A stretch of DNA of 64,000 nt. Origin: Azophilus sp026709365 (lineage in GTDB: Bacteria > Pseudomonadota > Gammaproteobacteria > Pseudomonadales > Azotimanducaceae). The DNA is taken from the NCBI GenBank assembly GCA_965200175.1, contig OZ241345.1, positions 1,302,001 to 1,366,000 on the forward strand, in the 5' to 3' direction. The translations under genes were made by a program, and so were the position numbers. The notes beneath the pieces were generated by a model that was not told the origin of the DNA, ran no database searches, and saw nothing but the letters and a program-made list of their open reading frames with translations. Positions 52,047 to 60,188 of this stretch are shown here, in pieces. Numbering within the stretch: the first letter of the stretch is position 1; each line of letters opens with the position of its first letter.

Positions 52047-52316
52047 TCGATTGGCAGTGGCTCAGTTTGGCTCACGTCATCGTCGTGATTCGGTCGAGGG
52101 TGGGACGCCCTCGATTGGAAATCCGCACGACAGCACAGCGGGTTTGCACGCACTCGCTCCGCGGGGCGTTGCCCGATCCAAGCGGATCCCCGGAGCGAGG
52201 GCATGACGAACCGACGCGCAGCGAAGGTGCGCGTTCGTGCCCTCGCAGTGGCGCTAGTCGGAGCGCCACCGGCTCAAGCCCAGCCAAAGTCAAACTGAGC
52301 CACTACCGCTCGATCG
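52047..52316 (+). repeat. MITE-like repeat family B, complete copy (about 270 bp)
   Basis: The left end GGCAGTGGCTCAGTTTGGCT (from 52053) and the right end, complement of the sequence from 52289 (agtcaaactgagccactacc), form the terminal inverted repeat. CGATTGG/CGATCGG-like bases flank them. The interior has gtcatcgtcgtgattcggtc and ggacgccctcgattgg, shared with the other copies. It fills the gap between mod and the ATP-grasp gene; no gene is seen inside. Confidence 0.8.
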
Positions 52317-52317
52317 G

Positions 52318-53181
52318 TCAACCCGATCCGTTTCCAAGGCGGGATGCCACGATGGCCCGCACTGTGCGCGATGCAGGGGCTTCGCCGCCGAGCGCTTTCA
52401 GGGTGGCCAGTCCACCCGGGTTGGCGATGTTGGTTTCGATGAGGTGTGGATGGGCGATGTCCAGTGCTGCGAAGCTGATGCCGGCGGCGTTCAGTTGCGT
52501 GGCGACGGTTTGCGCCAGCGCGCGCTCCCCGGCGCTGAGGGCGTGGGGCGAAGCCGTGGCGCCGTTGGCCAGGTTCGCTCTGTGCTCGCCCGTCTTCGGT
52601 AGGCGCCGGTAGCAGCCGATGACTTCGCCGCCGGCCACGAGGCAGCGGATCTCGCGGTCGGCAGCGGATTCAACGCAGCGTTGCAGGATGGCGAAGCCCT
52701 GCTCGCGGAGGGTGCGGCGAATGGCGGCGTGGCCGCCGGCATCATTGTGGATTTTGGCCACCCCCTGTCCGAAGCTGGTGCCGCTTGGCTTCACAATCCA
52801 GTCGCTGCGGTCGTCGAGCCGGTTGATGAGAAGCTCGGCATCGCTGCCGGCGTGGGTTTCCGGCAGGTGTTCAAGGAGCGCCAGCTTGCCGTGCAGGTAG
52901 GTGTAGGCATCCACCACGTTGACGAACCGCCCCTGATCGATGCGGCGCAGCAACTGCATCCGGTCAAGGAAGGAGCGCCGCTCGCCAAAGCCGAGCGGCC
53001 AGATCAGGTCGCACTGACCAAGGTCCGTGTCGGCGGCCTTAACCGCGCCCCGCTCCAAGTGCAGGCTGGCGTGGTCCGCCACAGCCACTCGCCAGCCTTC
53101 GTCGGCGAAAGCCTTGGGCAGCCGTCTGTGATTGTCATTGCGGTGCGGTTCGGCGCCGATCAGGAAGAGGATTTTTGGCAC
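52318..53181 (-). CDS. ATP-grasp ligase, GshB/RimK-like
   Basis: 287 residues from a GTG at 53181. The longer open frame to 53286 runs through tRNA-Cys and is rejected. VPKILFLIGAEPHRNDNHRR forms the N-terminal Rossmann-like part. The ATP-grasp domain shows DWIVKPSGTSFGQGVAKI (glycine-rich lid), REIRCLVAGGEVIGCYRR and the metal/phosphate site HLIETNIANPGGLATL. This resembles prokaryotic glutathione synthetase and related peptide-bond-forming ligases; the true substrates are unknown. It is immediately downstream of the tRNA-Cys gene on the same strand. Confidence 0.85.
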   Translation of the reverse strand: MPKILFLIGAEPHRNDNHRRLPKAFADEGWRVAVADHASLHLERGAVKAADTDLGQCDLIWPLGFGERRSFLDRMQLLRRIDQGRFVNVVDAYTYLHGKLALLEHLPETHAGSDAELLINRLDDRSDWIVKPSGTSFGQGVAKIHNDAGGHAAIRRTLREQGFAILQRCVESAADREIRCLVAGGEVIGCYRRLPKTGEHRANLANGATASPHALSAGERALAQTVATQLNAAGISFAALDIAHPHLIETNIANPGGLATLKALGGEAPASRTVRAIVASRLGNGSG

Positions 53182-53218
53182 GGGCGCAAGGCTTGCTGAG
53201 TGTTGGCAGCGGCTGTTA

Positions 53219-53292
53219 TGGAGGCTGAGGTCGGAATCGAACCGGCGTACACGGAGTTGCAGTCCGCTGCATAACCACTCTGCCACTCAGCC
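53219..53292 (-). tRNA. tRNA-Cys (GCA)
   Basis: Full cloverleaf on the minus strand. The acceptor stem GGCTGAG pairs with CTCAGCC, the anticodon loop is centred on GCA (GGACTGCAACTCC), the T-arm is CCGGTTCGATTCC, and the CCA end is encoded. Confidence 0.96.
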
Positions 53293-53370
53293 TATAGGAA
53301 ACCCGTCAAGCCGCTGCGGCCTCGGCTTGGGCCGCGCATTCTAGCGCCAACCGCCGTGCGATGCGATGCT

Positions 53371-53468
53371 GCGCGCCCGCGAAGCGGGCGCGGATGGAGT
53401 TTCGCTGGTGCGAAACTCCGCGCGCTCGTCGCGTGGGTCAGGTTCCGAGATTTTCTGAGCCGGCACAC
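53371..53468 (-). repeat. Family A two-hairpin repeat, reverse orientation
   Basis: Second stem 53373-53391 (GCGCCCGC/GCGGGCGC, loop GAA), core palindrome 53396-53419, then the reversed lead (gcgtgggtcaggttccgag...ctgagccggcac). Confidence 0.85.
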
Positions 53469-53484
53469 GGCCAAAGCCGCCGAA

Positions 53485-53550
53485 TGGTGGCTCAGTTTGA
53501 CTCACGTCATCGTCGTGATTCGGTCGAGGGCGTCCCGCCCTTGAAATGAA
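53485..53550 (+). repeat. Repeat family B, left half only
   Basis: Begins with ATGGTGGCTCAGTTTGACTC, continues gtcatcgtcgtgattcggtc and stops after gagggcgtcccgccc. No right terminal repeat is found, so this is a truncated copy. Confidence 0.7.
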
Positions 53551-53644
53551 CCGGGGATTGCGCCCAACTTCGTTGGCTGAAGCTGGTTTATGGGCACAGT
53601 CTTGAATCCGCACAGGCTGAAGGCGCATTGGGATCCGCGGTAGT

Positions 53645-53731
53645 TGGTGCCCGGGGCGGGACTTGAACCCGCAGGGAGTTGCCTCCGGGGGATTTTAAGT
53701 CCCCTGTGTTTACCGATTTCACCACCCGGGC
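53645..53731 (-). tRNA. tRNA-Leu (UAA)
   Basis: Minus-strand class II tRNA of 87 nt with a long variable arm. The acceptor GCCCGGG pairs with CCCGGGC, the anticodon loop CTTAAAA gives UAA, the T-arm is GGGTTCAAGTCCC, and CCA is encoded. Confidence 0.96.
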
Positions 53732-53759
53732 GGCCCGACAGCGTCCGGATCAGGGCGAT

Positions 53760-53846
53760 TGGTGCCCAGGGCGAGAGTCGAACTCGCACGCCGCTAAGGG
53801 CACTGGAATCTAAATCCAGCTTGTCTACCTATTCCAACACCTGGGC
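53760..53846 (-). tRNA. tRNA-Leu (UAG)
   Basis: Minus-strand class II tRNA of 87 nt. The acceptor GCCCAGG pairs with CCTGGGC, the anticodon stem-loop CTGGA-TTTAGAT-TCCAG gives UAG, the T-arm is GAGTTCGACTC, and CCA is encoded. It lies 28 bp upstream of tRNA-Leu(UAA), probably co-transcribed with it. Confidence 0.96.
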
Positions 53847-53949
53847 TGGGCTTGGCCGCGCAGCCGGATTCTAACTGAATTGCCTTGCCTTCCGCCTTCC
53901 CATAAACCCCAGAAACTCCATGAATGCACGGGGAACTGAGCGGGTTCGG

Positions 53950-54030
53950 GCACAGCTCGCAACCCGACCCAAGCAAATGGGGCGGAGTTTCGCGCTGGCG
54001 AAACTCGAACGAACCGAAGGTTCACCGCCA
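53950..54030 (+). repeat. Family A two-hairpin repeat
   Basis: Lead aacccgacccaagcaa, core palindrome at 53984-54006 (GGAGTTTCGCGC then TGGCGAAACTC), and a short second stem GAACC-GAA-GGTTC. It directly precedes the family C element. Confidence 0.75.
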
Positions 54031-54044
54031 CCGTCACGCGACCG

Positions 54045-54308
54045 TTAAGGAGCCTCTGATCAAGTCCCGGAAGTTCAGAGCGGCCTGTGGGGTGCGCTGG
54101 CAAGGCGCGGCGAAGCCGTGTGGCAGGCCCCCACACAATGAGCCGCAACGCTGCCAGCGCAGCCCACAGGCGCTCCCGAAGGGCGCTTCACGGCGCTTGG
54201 GCCCGAGTTCCGCTCCGCCTGCGGACAGGGAGCTGCTCCCGGCGGGGTCGTTTCGGCCCTCAAGCAGTGAAGCGCTGAACGAACGGGACTTGATCAGAGG
54301 TTCCTTAA
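54045..54308. repeat. MITE-like repeat family C (264 bp)
   Basis: Terminal inverted repeats of 23 bp with one mismatch: TTAAGGAGCCTCTGATCAAG at 54045 onward, and its complement ending TTCCTTAA at 54308. The interior (ggcgaagccgtgtggcaggc and following) shares segments with 28184-28600 and has no coding capacity. TTAA sits at both outer edges. Confidence 0.75.
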
Positions 54309-54348
54309 GGTCGTGCGGTCACGCAGGCTCTGTGCGGATAAAGGAAGC

Positions 54349-54435
54349 CCATCGGAACCTGATCCAAGCAAGGAGCGCGGAGTTTCGCGTAGCGAAACTC
54401 CATCCGCGCCCGCTTCGCGGGCGCACGGGTGGCAA
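54349..54435 (+). repeat. Family A two-hairpin repeat
   Basis: Lead cggaacctgatccaagcaag, core palindrome 54379-54401, second stem 54406-54424 (GCGCCCGC/GCGGGCGC, loop TTC). It lies ~60 bp before the GST start. Confidence 0.85.
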
Positions 54436-54497
54436 TGCGCGCCCATCTAACGTAGTTTGCGCATCCCGCAACCTGAACCCCGAACGGAGACCAAACG

Positions 54498-55265
54498 ATG
54501 ATCGACGTGCATTACTGGCCAACCCCCAATGGCTGGAAGGTCACCATCATGCTGGAGGAGTGTGGGCTGGACTACGAGATCAAGCCGGTGGACATCGGCG
54601 GCGGCGATCAGTTCAAGCCCGATTTCCTGCGCATCAGCCCCAACAACCGCATGCCCGCCATTGTCGATCACGATCCCTTGGGCGGCGGGCCGCCGGTCGC
54701 GATCTTCGAGTCCGGCGCCATCCTGGAGTACCTTGCCGACAAGGCGGGGCGGTTTCTGCCGCGTTCCGGCGCTGGCCGCTACCGCGTCCTGCAGTGGGTG
54801 CATTGGCAGATGGCCAACCTCGGCCCCATGATGGGCAACGCCAACCACTTCAAGAACTACGCCAGGAACATCGTCGATGATGCGGACCAGTTGGCATACG
54901 GCGCCAAGCGCTTCGTCGGCGAGGTGGACCGCCTGTCCGGCGTGATGGATGCCCAACTCTCCGCCAACCAATTCCTCGCTGGGGACGATGCGTGCAGCAT
55001 TGCCGACATGATCACCTGGCCCTGGGCCATGCTCATGGGACGCCTGATCGGCGAGGCCGTTTGGGAGGACTTCCCCAACCTCAAGCGCTGGGTGGATGAG
55101 GTGGGCGCGCGGCCCGCGGTGGACAGGGGATACCGCGCCGGCCGCGAGCTGGGCAAACGGGAGCTGACCGAGGCCGAGGAGAAGGCGCGGCGCGAGCTGC
55201 TGTTCAACCAAACCAACGCCAAGGTGCGCAAGGCTCGGGAGGAGGCCGCCCGGGCCGCATCCTAA
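54498..55265 (+). CDS. Glutathione S-transferase, YfcG/YghU (nu class)-like
   Basis: 255 residues, cytosolic. The N-terminal thioredoxin-like domain starts IDVHYWPTPNGWKVTIMLEE with the Thr/Asn pair at the position that binds glutathione sulfur in YfcG. NNRMPAIVDHDP and IFESGAILEYLADKAG bind the peptide backbone and glutamyl part. The helical C-terminal domain has SIADMITWPW. Nu-class enzymes act as disulfide-bond reductases. A charged helical tail of ~25 residues (ELTEAEEKARRELLF) exceeds the usual length. The gene stands 55 bp before the MATE gene. Confidence 0.92.
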   Translation: MIDVHYWPTPNGWKVTIMLEECGLDYEIKPVDIGGGDQFKPDFLRISPNNRMPAIVDHDPLGGGPPVAIFESGAILEYLADKAGRFLPRSGAGRYRVLQWVHWQMANLGPMMGNANHFKNYARNIVDDADQLAYGAKRFVGEVDRLSGVMDAQLSANQFLAGDDACSIADMITWPWAMLMGRLIGEAVWEDFPNLKRWVDEVGARPAVDRGYRAGRELGKRELTEAEEKARRELLFNQTNAKVRKAREEAARAAS

Positions 55266-55319
55266 GTCCGCCGCCCGCTGCCGGGCGGCTGAGCCGGAGG
55301 GTGATGACGGGCGACGACC

Positions 55320-56732
55320 ATGGAAGCTAGCGACAGTCCAGCCAGCCTCCCGGCTGCGGGCGCCGTCCGGCGTGGCTTTCGCGGCGAAGCCGGCGCCTTG
55401 CTGCGCCTTGGCGCGCCCATCGCGGCAACCCAGCTGTGCGTGATGGGCATGGGTTTTCTGGACACCGCCATGGCGGGCCGCTACAGCGCCGTGGACTTGG
55501 CGGGCGTGAGCCTGGGCGGCGTCCTGCTGTGGCCGGTGTTCATGTTGATGAGCGGCATCACCATGGCGGTGATGCCCATGGTCTCCCAGCTGGTCGGCGC
55601 CCGGCGCACCGGCGAGTCCGGCGCGCTGATCCGTCATGGCCTGTGGATCGCGCTGTTCAGCGCCCTGGTGATGATGATGCTCATGCGCAACGCCGAGCCC
55701 GCGCTGCTGCTGATGGGCGCGGATCCCGGCGTCACGGCGGTGGCGGCGGGCTACTTGAAGGCGGCTTCCTGGGGAATGCCCGCCATGCTGACCTACATCC
55801 TGCTGCGACAGGTTTGCGAGGGCCTCGGCCACACGCTGCCGCCCATGCTGATTGCCGGCACCGCGTTTGCGCTCAACGCGCCGCTCAACTACGTGCTGAT
55901 CTACGGCGCGTTTGGCTTTCCGGAGTTGGGCGGCGTGGGCTGCGGTTGGGCCACCGCGGCGGTGATGTGGGTGGAACTCGGGCTGATCCTGCTGGTGGCC
56001 CGCCGTCCGTTCTTTCGCGCCACCAATTGGATCGGCGGCGAGACGGCCTTTCGCTGGGCGACCATTGCCCGGATCTTCAAGCTCGGCGCCCCCATCGGCG
56101 CCACCATTTTCCTGGAAATGGCGGTCTATTCGGCCATCAGCGTGCTGATCGCCCGCTTGGGCGTCAGCGAGATGGCGGCCCACAGCATCGCGGGCAACAT
56201 CAACTGGGCCACCTACGTCATCCCGATGAGCTTGGGCAGTGCCGCCGCCATCCGCGTCGGCTTTCACGTCGGCGCCCGCAACCAGGCGGGCGCCGCCCAA
56301 GTGGCCGCCACGGCGCTGCGCATCTCCTTGGGCTATGCGCTGGCGGTGAGCATCCTCCTCGTGGCCTTGCGCTTCCTGCTGGTGGGCATCTACACCACGG
56401 ATGCGGGCGTGGCCCTCATCGCCGCCAACCTGATCATCTTCATCGCCATCTATCAGATCTTCGATGACGCCAACGCCACCATGGCCGGTGCGCTCAGGGG
56501 CTACAAGGACACGCGGGTGCCCATGATCATCTCCCTGATCGGCTATTGGCTCATTGCCTTGCCGCTGGGCGCCTTCCTGGCTGATGGCGGCTTTGGCCTG
56601 CCGACAACGGGCGTTTACGGCTATTGGGCCGGCATGACCTTCGGGCTGGCGCTGGTTGCCGTCGCCATGGGCCTGCGCCTGCGCCGCACCAGCCGCGATG
56701 CCGCCCTGATCGAACGCCTGGCGCAGGGCTGA
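55320..56732 (+). CDS. MATE-family multidrug efflux protein
   Basis: Cation-coupled exporter of the inner membrane, 470 residues and 12 predicted helices in two six-helix halves. It has LLRLGAPIAATQLCVMGMGF at the start, TAMAGRYSAVDLAGVSLG, then the second-half repeat IFKLGAPIGATIFLEMAVYS and the QIFDDANATMAGALRGYKDT block characteristic of NorM. Substrates are typically cationic drugs. It is convergent with the ABC permease gene, with only 30 bp between them. Confidence 0.95.
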   Translation: MEASDSPASLPAAGAVRRGFRGEAGALLRLGAPIAATQLCVMGMGFLDTAMAGRYSAVDLAGVSLGGVLLWPVFMLMSGITMAVMPMVSQLVGARRTGESGALIRHGLWIALFSALVMMMLMRNAEPALLLMGADPGVTAVAAGYLKAASWGMPAMLTYILLRQVCEGLGHTLPPMLIAGTAFALNAPLNYVLIYGAFGFPELGGVGCGWATAAVMWVELGLILLVARRPFFRATNWIGGETAFRWATIARIFKLGAPIGATIFLEMAVYSAISVLIARLGVSEMAAHSIAGNINWATYVIPMSLGSAAAIRVGFHVGARNQAGAAQVAATALRISLGYALAVSILLVALRFLLVGIYTTDAGVALIAANLIIFIAIYQIFDDANATMAGALRGYKDTRVPMIISLIGYWLIALPLGAFLADGGFGLPTTGVYGYWAGMTFGLALVAVAMGLRLRRTSRDAALIERLAQG

Positions 56733-56762
56733 TCCGGGCCGGTCACGGCACGGCGTCGCGAG

Positions 56763-58013
56763 TCACTCGCCCAGGGCACGGAATTCGGGCCGCTGCGCGA
56801 GGCTCGCAGCCGAGACGGCCTCATCGCGAAACAGCCTAGGGTAGTAGTAGTGCCGCAGGGTGGCATGGAAGTCGCGCACCCGTTGCTCATAGGCCAGCGA
56901 AGCCACCATGCTCGTGCCCGCAAGGCCTTGCAGGGCGCGCTCAGTGAGCGCGGGCGGCGACAGCCAGGCGAGCGTTCCAGCAAGCCGGTCGCGCCTGATG
57001 CGCCCTTCGCGGTAGGCCCGCGACAGGGGCTCGACGGTCTGGTCGCCGACCTGCTGAAAGGCGTAGTACCACTTCCATTCGAATGGCTGGCTGACTTGCG
57101 TGTGGCCCGCCCATTGCGGGTGGCGCTCGACAAAGGGCTCCCAAGTCGCCGACTTGGGCAGGTCCCAAGCGTCGTTCACCGCCTCCCTCTGGGTCAGCAT
57201 GATCTCGCCGCCGTCCGGCAATGGCACGGCGGCCTCCACTGAACCCTCGATGGCGGCGGGGACCACTGCGGCAAGCGCCAGCCACGCGCCGATCAGTGCG
57301 GTCAGGTTGACGGGGCTGCTCCAGCCCAATCGGTCAACAAGCGCGCAGACGCCCCACCAGAATCCGATGTGCAGGGCCACAACGAGGCTTGCAACCGCGA
57401 GCTTCGGAGCGCCCGCCCCGGCCAGCAGGCCGCCAGCCCAGAGCGGAGCCATCAGGCACAGCATCAGTGCGCCAATCCGCAGGGCCGCTCGCGCAAGCCA
57501 AGGGCTGCCGGGGCGCGCCGCCGTTGCGCTGAGCAGCTCATGGCGTCCCGCAGCGCGCTCCCGGGAACGCAGGTCGTGCAGCAGCAGGATCAGCAGCAAC
57601 GGGGCCAGCATGCTGGCCACGAACGCGAAGTCGAAGCGGCCAATCAAGGCGAACTCGGGGTTTTCCGAGTCCATTTCGTAGATCTGCCCTTCCAGGGCGA
57701 GCGCGCGGACATGGTGCTTCCAAGGTGCGGCATCGCGCTGGCCGAGCGCGGCAAACGCAAAGCTCGGCGGCGGGTCGTAGGTCAGGTGGAACGTGTAATA
57801 GGCCACGCTGCCCCAGTCCTGGTGTGCTTCGTTCATCACTTCCCGTTCGGCGCGGTCGCTTTCGATCAATGCGTTCAGGGCGCTCCGTTGGGCGTCCACT
57901 TCGCGCAGGCCCAGCAGCACTGAGACGCCCGCGACCAGCACCGCGATCCCCAGCCAGAGCAACGCCGCCCGGTCCTTGGCGAGAAATTGGAGTTCCCCCA
58001 TCGGCCCGGTCAT
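56763..58013 (-). CDS. ABC-2 type permease, DUF3526-like, second subunit
   Basis: 416 residues. An N-terminal membrane segment, a ~110-residue periplasmic loop (DWGSVAYYTFHLTYDPPPSF), then a run of five or so helices starting FVASMLAPLLLILLLHDL. The order and the RSRERAAGRHELL segment after it match the ABC-2/DUF3526 permease family. The ATG at 58013 overlaps the stop of the companion permease (ATGA). With the next two genes it forms a heterodimeric exporter of unknown substrate; relatives are found beside TonB receptors and peptide or cofactor maturation genes. Confidence 0.87.
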   Translation of the reverse strand: MTGPMGELQFLAKDRAALLWLGIAVLVAGVSVLLGLREVDAQRSALNALIESDRAEREVMNEAHQDWGSVAYYTFHLTYDPPPSFAFAALGQRDAAPWKHHVRALALEGQIYEMDSENPEFALIGRFDFAFVASMLAPLLLILLLHDLRSRERAAGRHELLSATAARPGSPWLARAALRIGALMLCLMAPLWAGGLLAGAGAPKLAVASLVVALHIGFWWGVCALVDRLGWSSPVNLTALIGAWLALAAVVPAAIEGSVEAAVPLPDGGEIMLTQREAVNDAWDLPKSATWEPFVERHPQWAGHTQVSQPFEWKWYYAFQQVGDQTVEPLSRAYREGRIRRDRLAGTLAWLSPPALTERALQGLAGTSMVASLAYEQRVRDFHATLRHYYYPRLFRDEAVSAASLAQRPEFRALGE

Positions 58014-59449
58014 GGCTGCACCCTGCGTGCGGCCCACGCGCCTATGGCCGTGAGCATCACAAGCCAGGCGAACAGCATGGCCGCCGGGGCGCCGGCTCTG
58101 GCAAGGCGGTCGTTGGCGGCGGCGGGCTGGAAGTCAAACTCATCGAGCACCTGCCAGTTTTCAGCCGACAGGCGAGTGCGTCTTTCGGCCTCCATGTCGC
58201 TGCTGCGATTGATGTCGTCGCTGTAGGCGAGCTGCTCGGCATGGACGCGATTGAGCCCCTGCACGAAATCGAAGCGCACGGCCTCGGCTTCGCGCAGGAA
58301 GCGATGGTGGGTTGCGAGGTCGGTCCCGGCGAGCGCACGGGAGCCTGCCGATACCGCAACGGCCGGCGACAGCCAGCCAAAGGAGGCGGCGAACTTGGCT
58401 TGGCCTGCCTCAAGCGCCATGCGCTCCTCGGCATGCCGGTTCATCACTTGCGTCAAATCCGCTTCCGCCGATTGGGCGACCACGCCCCGAAAGTTGACCG
58501 GCAGGTCCTCGACGCGCGTCACGTCGTATTGTGCCAGCAGATTCGCCTTAAGCTGGCGAAACGCCGGCGCGTTGGCGTTGTGGCCGTCGCCGACGGCGCG
58601 CAGTTCGGCCTGCATGTTGAGATCGGTCTCAATCTTGCCCGGCACGGGAATGGCGCTGCTTGCGGATTCGACGGCAATGCGCGGGACGATCAGGGCGCTT
58701 GCCAGCCAGCACAGGGCCAGTACGCCGAGCGCGAGGCTGCGGGAGCGGGCCACGCTCGACACGAGCAGGATGAGGCTGCACCAGACGAGCAGGTGGAGCG
58801 CGTGCAGGCCAATGATGCCGAGGCTGGCGAGCGGCGCCGCACCCTGTCCCACGGCGATGGCGCACAGGACGGCAAGCGGCAGCAGCAGCGCCAGCGATGC
58901 GCCCGCCAAGGCCATCCACTTGGCGGCGTGGAGCGCCATGCCCGTCACCCCCTGCGCGAGCAGCGGCGCCAGCGTGTTCTCCTCGCGCTCGCGAATGATC
59001 AGGCCGTGACCGATGGCGATCAGCAGCAAGGGCAGGAACAACTGATAGGAGAGCGCACTGGTCAAATTCTCAAATCCGCCAAGTTCGGCGCTCGCCCGCG
59101 CATCGGCGAACATGGCCGTGTTTTGCTTGTGGCCCTCCAAAAACATTGACTGCCCGGTGACCGAGTCCACCCCGGGGTCGATCATCGACAGGGGCGGGGG
59201 GACGCGGAACACATAGTGCCCGTAATGCACCATGCGATGCGGATGGCGATCGGGCTGGGACAGGAAGGTCTCTTCGGCGGCCGCTTGCTGATGGGCTCGG
59301 TCGTGAGCCTCCTTGCTCATCCTGAGCGCGGTGGCGACGCTTGTTGCGGCCAGCAACAGCGCAAAGACCAGCAACGCGCACAACGCGAGCCGCGACCTCA
59401 GCCACAGCTGCCATTCCGCCCGAGCGATGGTTAGGAGCTGGCCCATCAT
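58010..59449 (-). CDS. ABC-2 type permease, DUF3526-like, first subunit
   Basis: 479 residues with the same architecture as its partner. The start IARAEWQLWLRSRLALCALL, a long extracytoplasmic loop, the LFLPLLLIAIGHGLIIREREENTLAPLLAQG coupling segment, helices, a second loop of ~170 residues, and a final C-terminal helix. The REREENTL motif near the cytoplasmic face is the usual contact with the ATPase. It overlaps both neighbours by 4 nt, so the three genes are translationally coupled. Confidence 0.87.
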   Translation of the reverse strand: MMGQLLTIARAEWQLWLRSRLALCALLVFALLLAATSVATALRMSKEAHDRAHQQAAAEETFLSQPDRHPHRMVHYGHYVFRVPPPLSMIDPGVDSVTGQSMFLEGHKQNTAMFADARASAELGGFENLTSALSYQLFLPLLLIAIGHGLIIREREENTLAPLLAQGVTGMALHAAKWMALAGASLALLLPLAVLCAIAVGQGAAPLASLGIIGLHALHLLVWCSLILLVSSVARSRSLALGVLALCWLASALIVPRIAVESASSAIPVPGKIETDLNMQAELRAVGDGHNANAPAFRQLKANLLAQYDVTRVEDLPVNFRGVVAQSAEADLTQVMNRHAEERMALEAGQAKFAASFGWLSPAVAVSAGSRALAGTDLATHHRFLREAEAVRFDFVQGLNRVHAEQLAYSDDINRSSDMEAERRTRLSAENWQVLDEFDFQPAAANDRLARAGAPAAMLFAWLVMLTAIGAWAARRVQP

Positions 59450-60168
59450 GTCGCCGCGTGGGTTGCGAAGGCGGCATGCACCGCCTCAGTGTCGATGCGG
59501 TCCATGCCCGATGGCCGGTCGAAGGCGCCGACCAGCTCGCCCCGCTGCAGCAGGTGGATTCGGTCGGCGACATGGCAGGCGCCGTACACGTCATGGGTCA
59601 CCAGCAAAATGGTTCGGCCGCCTTCGGCAAGGTCCCGGACCAGCCGGTTGAAGTCGTCGATCGCCGCTGGGTCGAGGCCGGAGGTCGGCTCGTCGAGCAG
59701 CAGAATGGGCGCCTCCCGCAGGATGGCCAGGGCTATCGCCACCTTTTGGCGCATGCCCTTCGAGTAGTCCTGCATGCGCGCCCCGCGCGCCTCGGCCTGC
59801 AGGGACACGCGGTCCAAGGCGGCGTCGAGCGCTTGCCGGTTCGTGTCCGTCCCGGCGAGCGAGAGGAAGTACAGGAGGTTCTCATAGGCGTTCAGGTGGC
59901 CGTACAAGGTGGCGGCCTCGGGCAGGTAGGCGATGGCTTGGCGGGCGGCGCTTAAGTCCTCGCTCACCTCCCGGCCCCGAACCTGGGCGCTGCCGGAGGC
60001 CGGTGTGAGGAAGCCGAGAAAGGTCAGCAAGGTGGTTGACTTGCCGGCGCCGTTGCCGCCCAGCAGGGCGTGAACTTCGCCCTGCTCAGTTTCGAAGGAG
60101 ACGTCCTTCAGCACTTGCCGGCCGGAGCGCTCCACGCCGAGCGCTTGGGTTGAGAGCATGGTTGTCAT
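59446..60168 (-). CDS. ABC transporter ATP-binding protein
   Basis: 240 residues. Walker A LLGGNGAGKSTTLL, Q-loop region at AYLPEAATLYGHL, signature YSKGMRQKVAIA, Walker B PILLLDEPTSGLDP and the switch His in LLVTHDVY are all intact. It energises the two DUF3526-like permeases encoded downstream. The gene for the DUF1624 protein ends 20 bp upstream, so one operon is likely. Confidence 0.96.
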   Translation of the reverse strand: MTTMLSTQALGVERSGRQVLKDVSFETEQGEVHALLGGNGAGKSTTLLTFLGFLTPASGSAQVRGREVSEDLSAARQAIAYLPEAATLYGHLNAYENLLYFLSLAGTDTNRQALDAALDRVSLQAEARGARMQDYSKGMRQKVAIALAILREAPILLLDEPTSGLDPAAIDDFNRLVRDLAEGGRTILLVTHDVYGACHVADRIHLLQRGELVGAFDRPSGMDRIDTEAVHAAFATHAAT

Positions 60169-60188
60169 GGGAATTTCCGATTAAAGCA

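Noticed and set aside
53182..53286. N-terminal extension of the ATP-grasp gene to an ATG at 53286
   Set aside because: The extension is the translation of tRNA-Cys; the conserved protein starts at the GTG at 53181.
54447..56300. A 617-codon open frame antisense to the GST and MATE genes
   Set aside because: Shadow frame of GC-rich genes with clear membrane and GST motifs on the plus strand.
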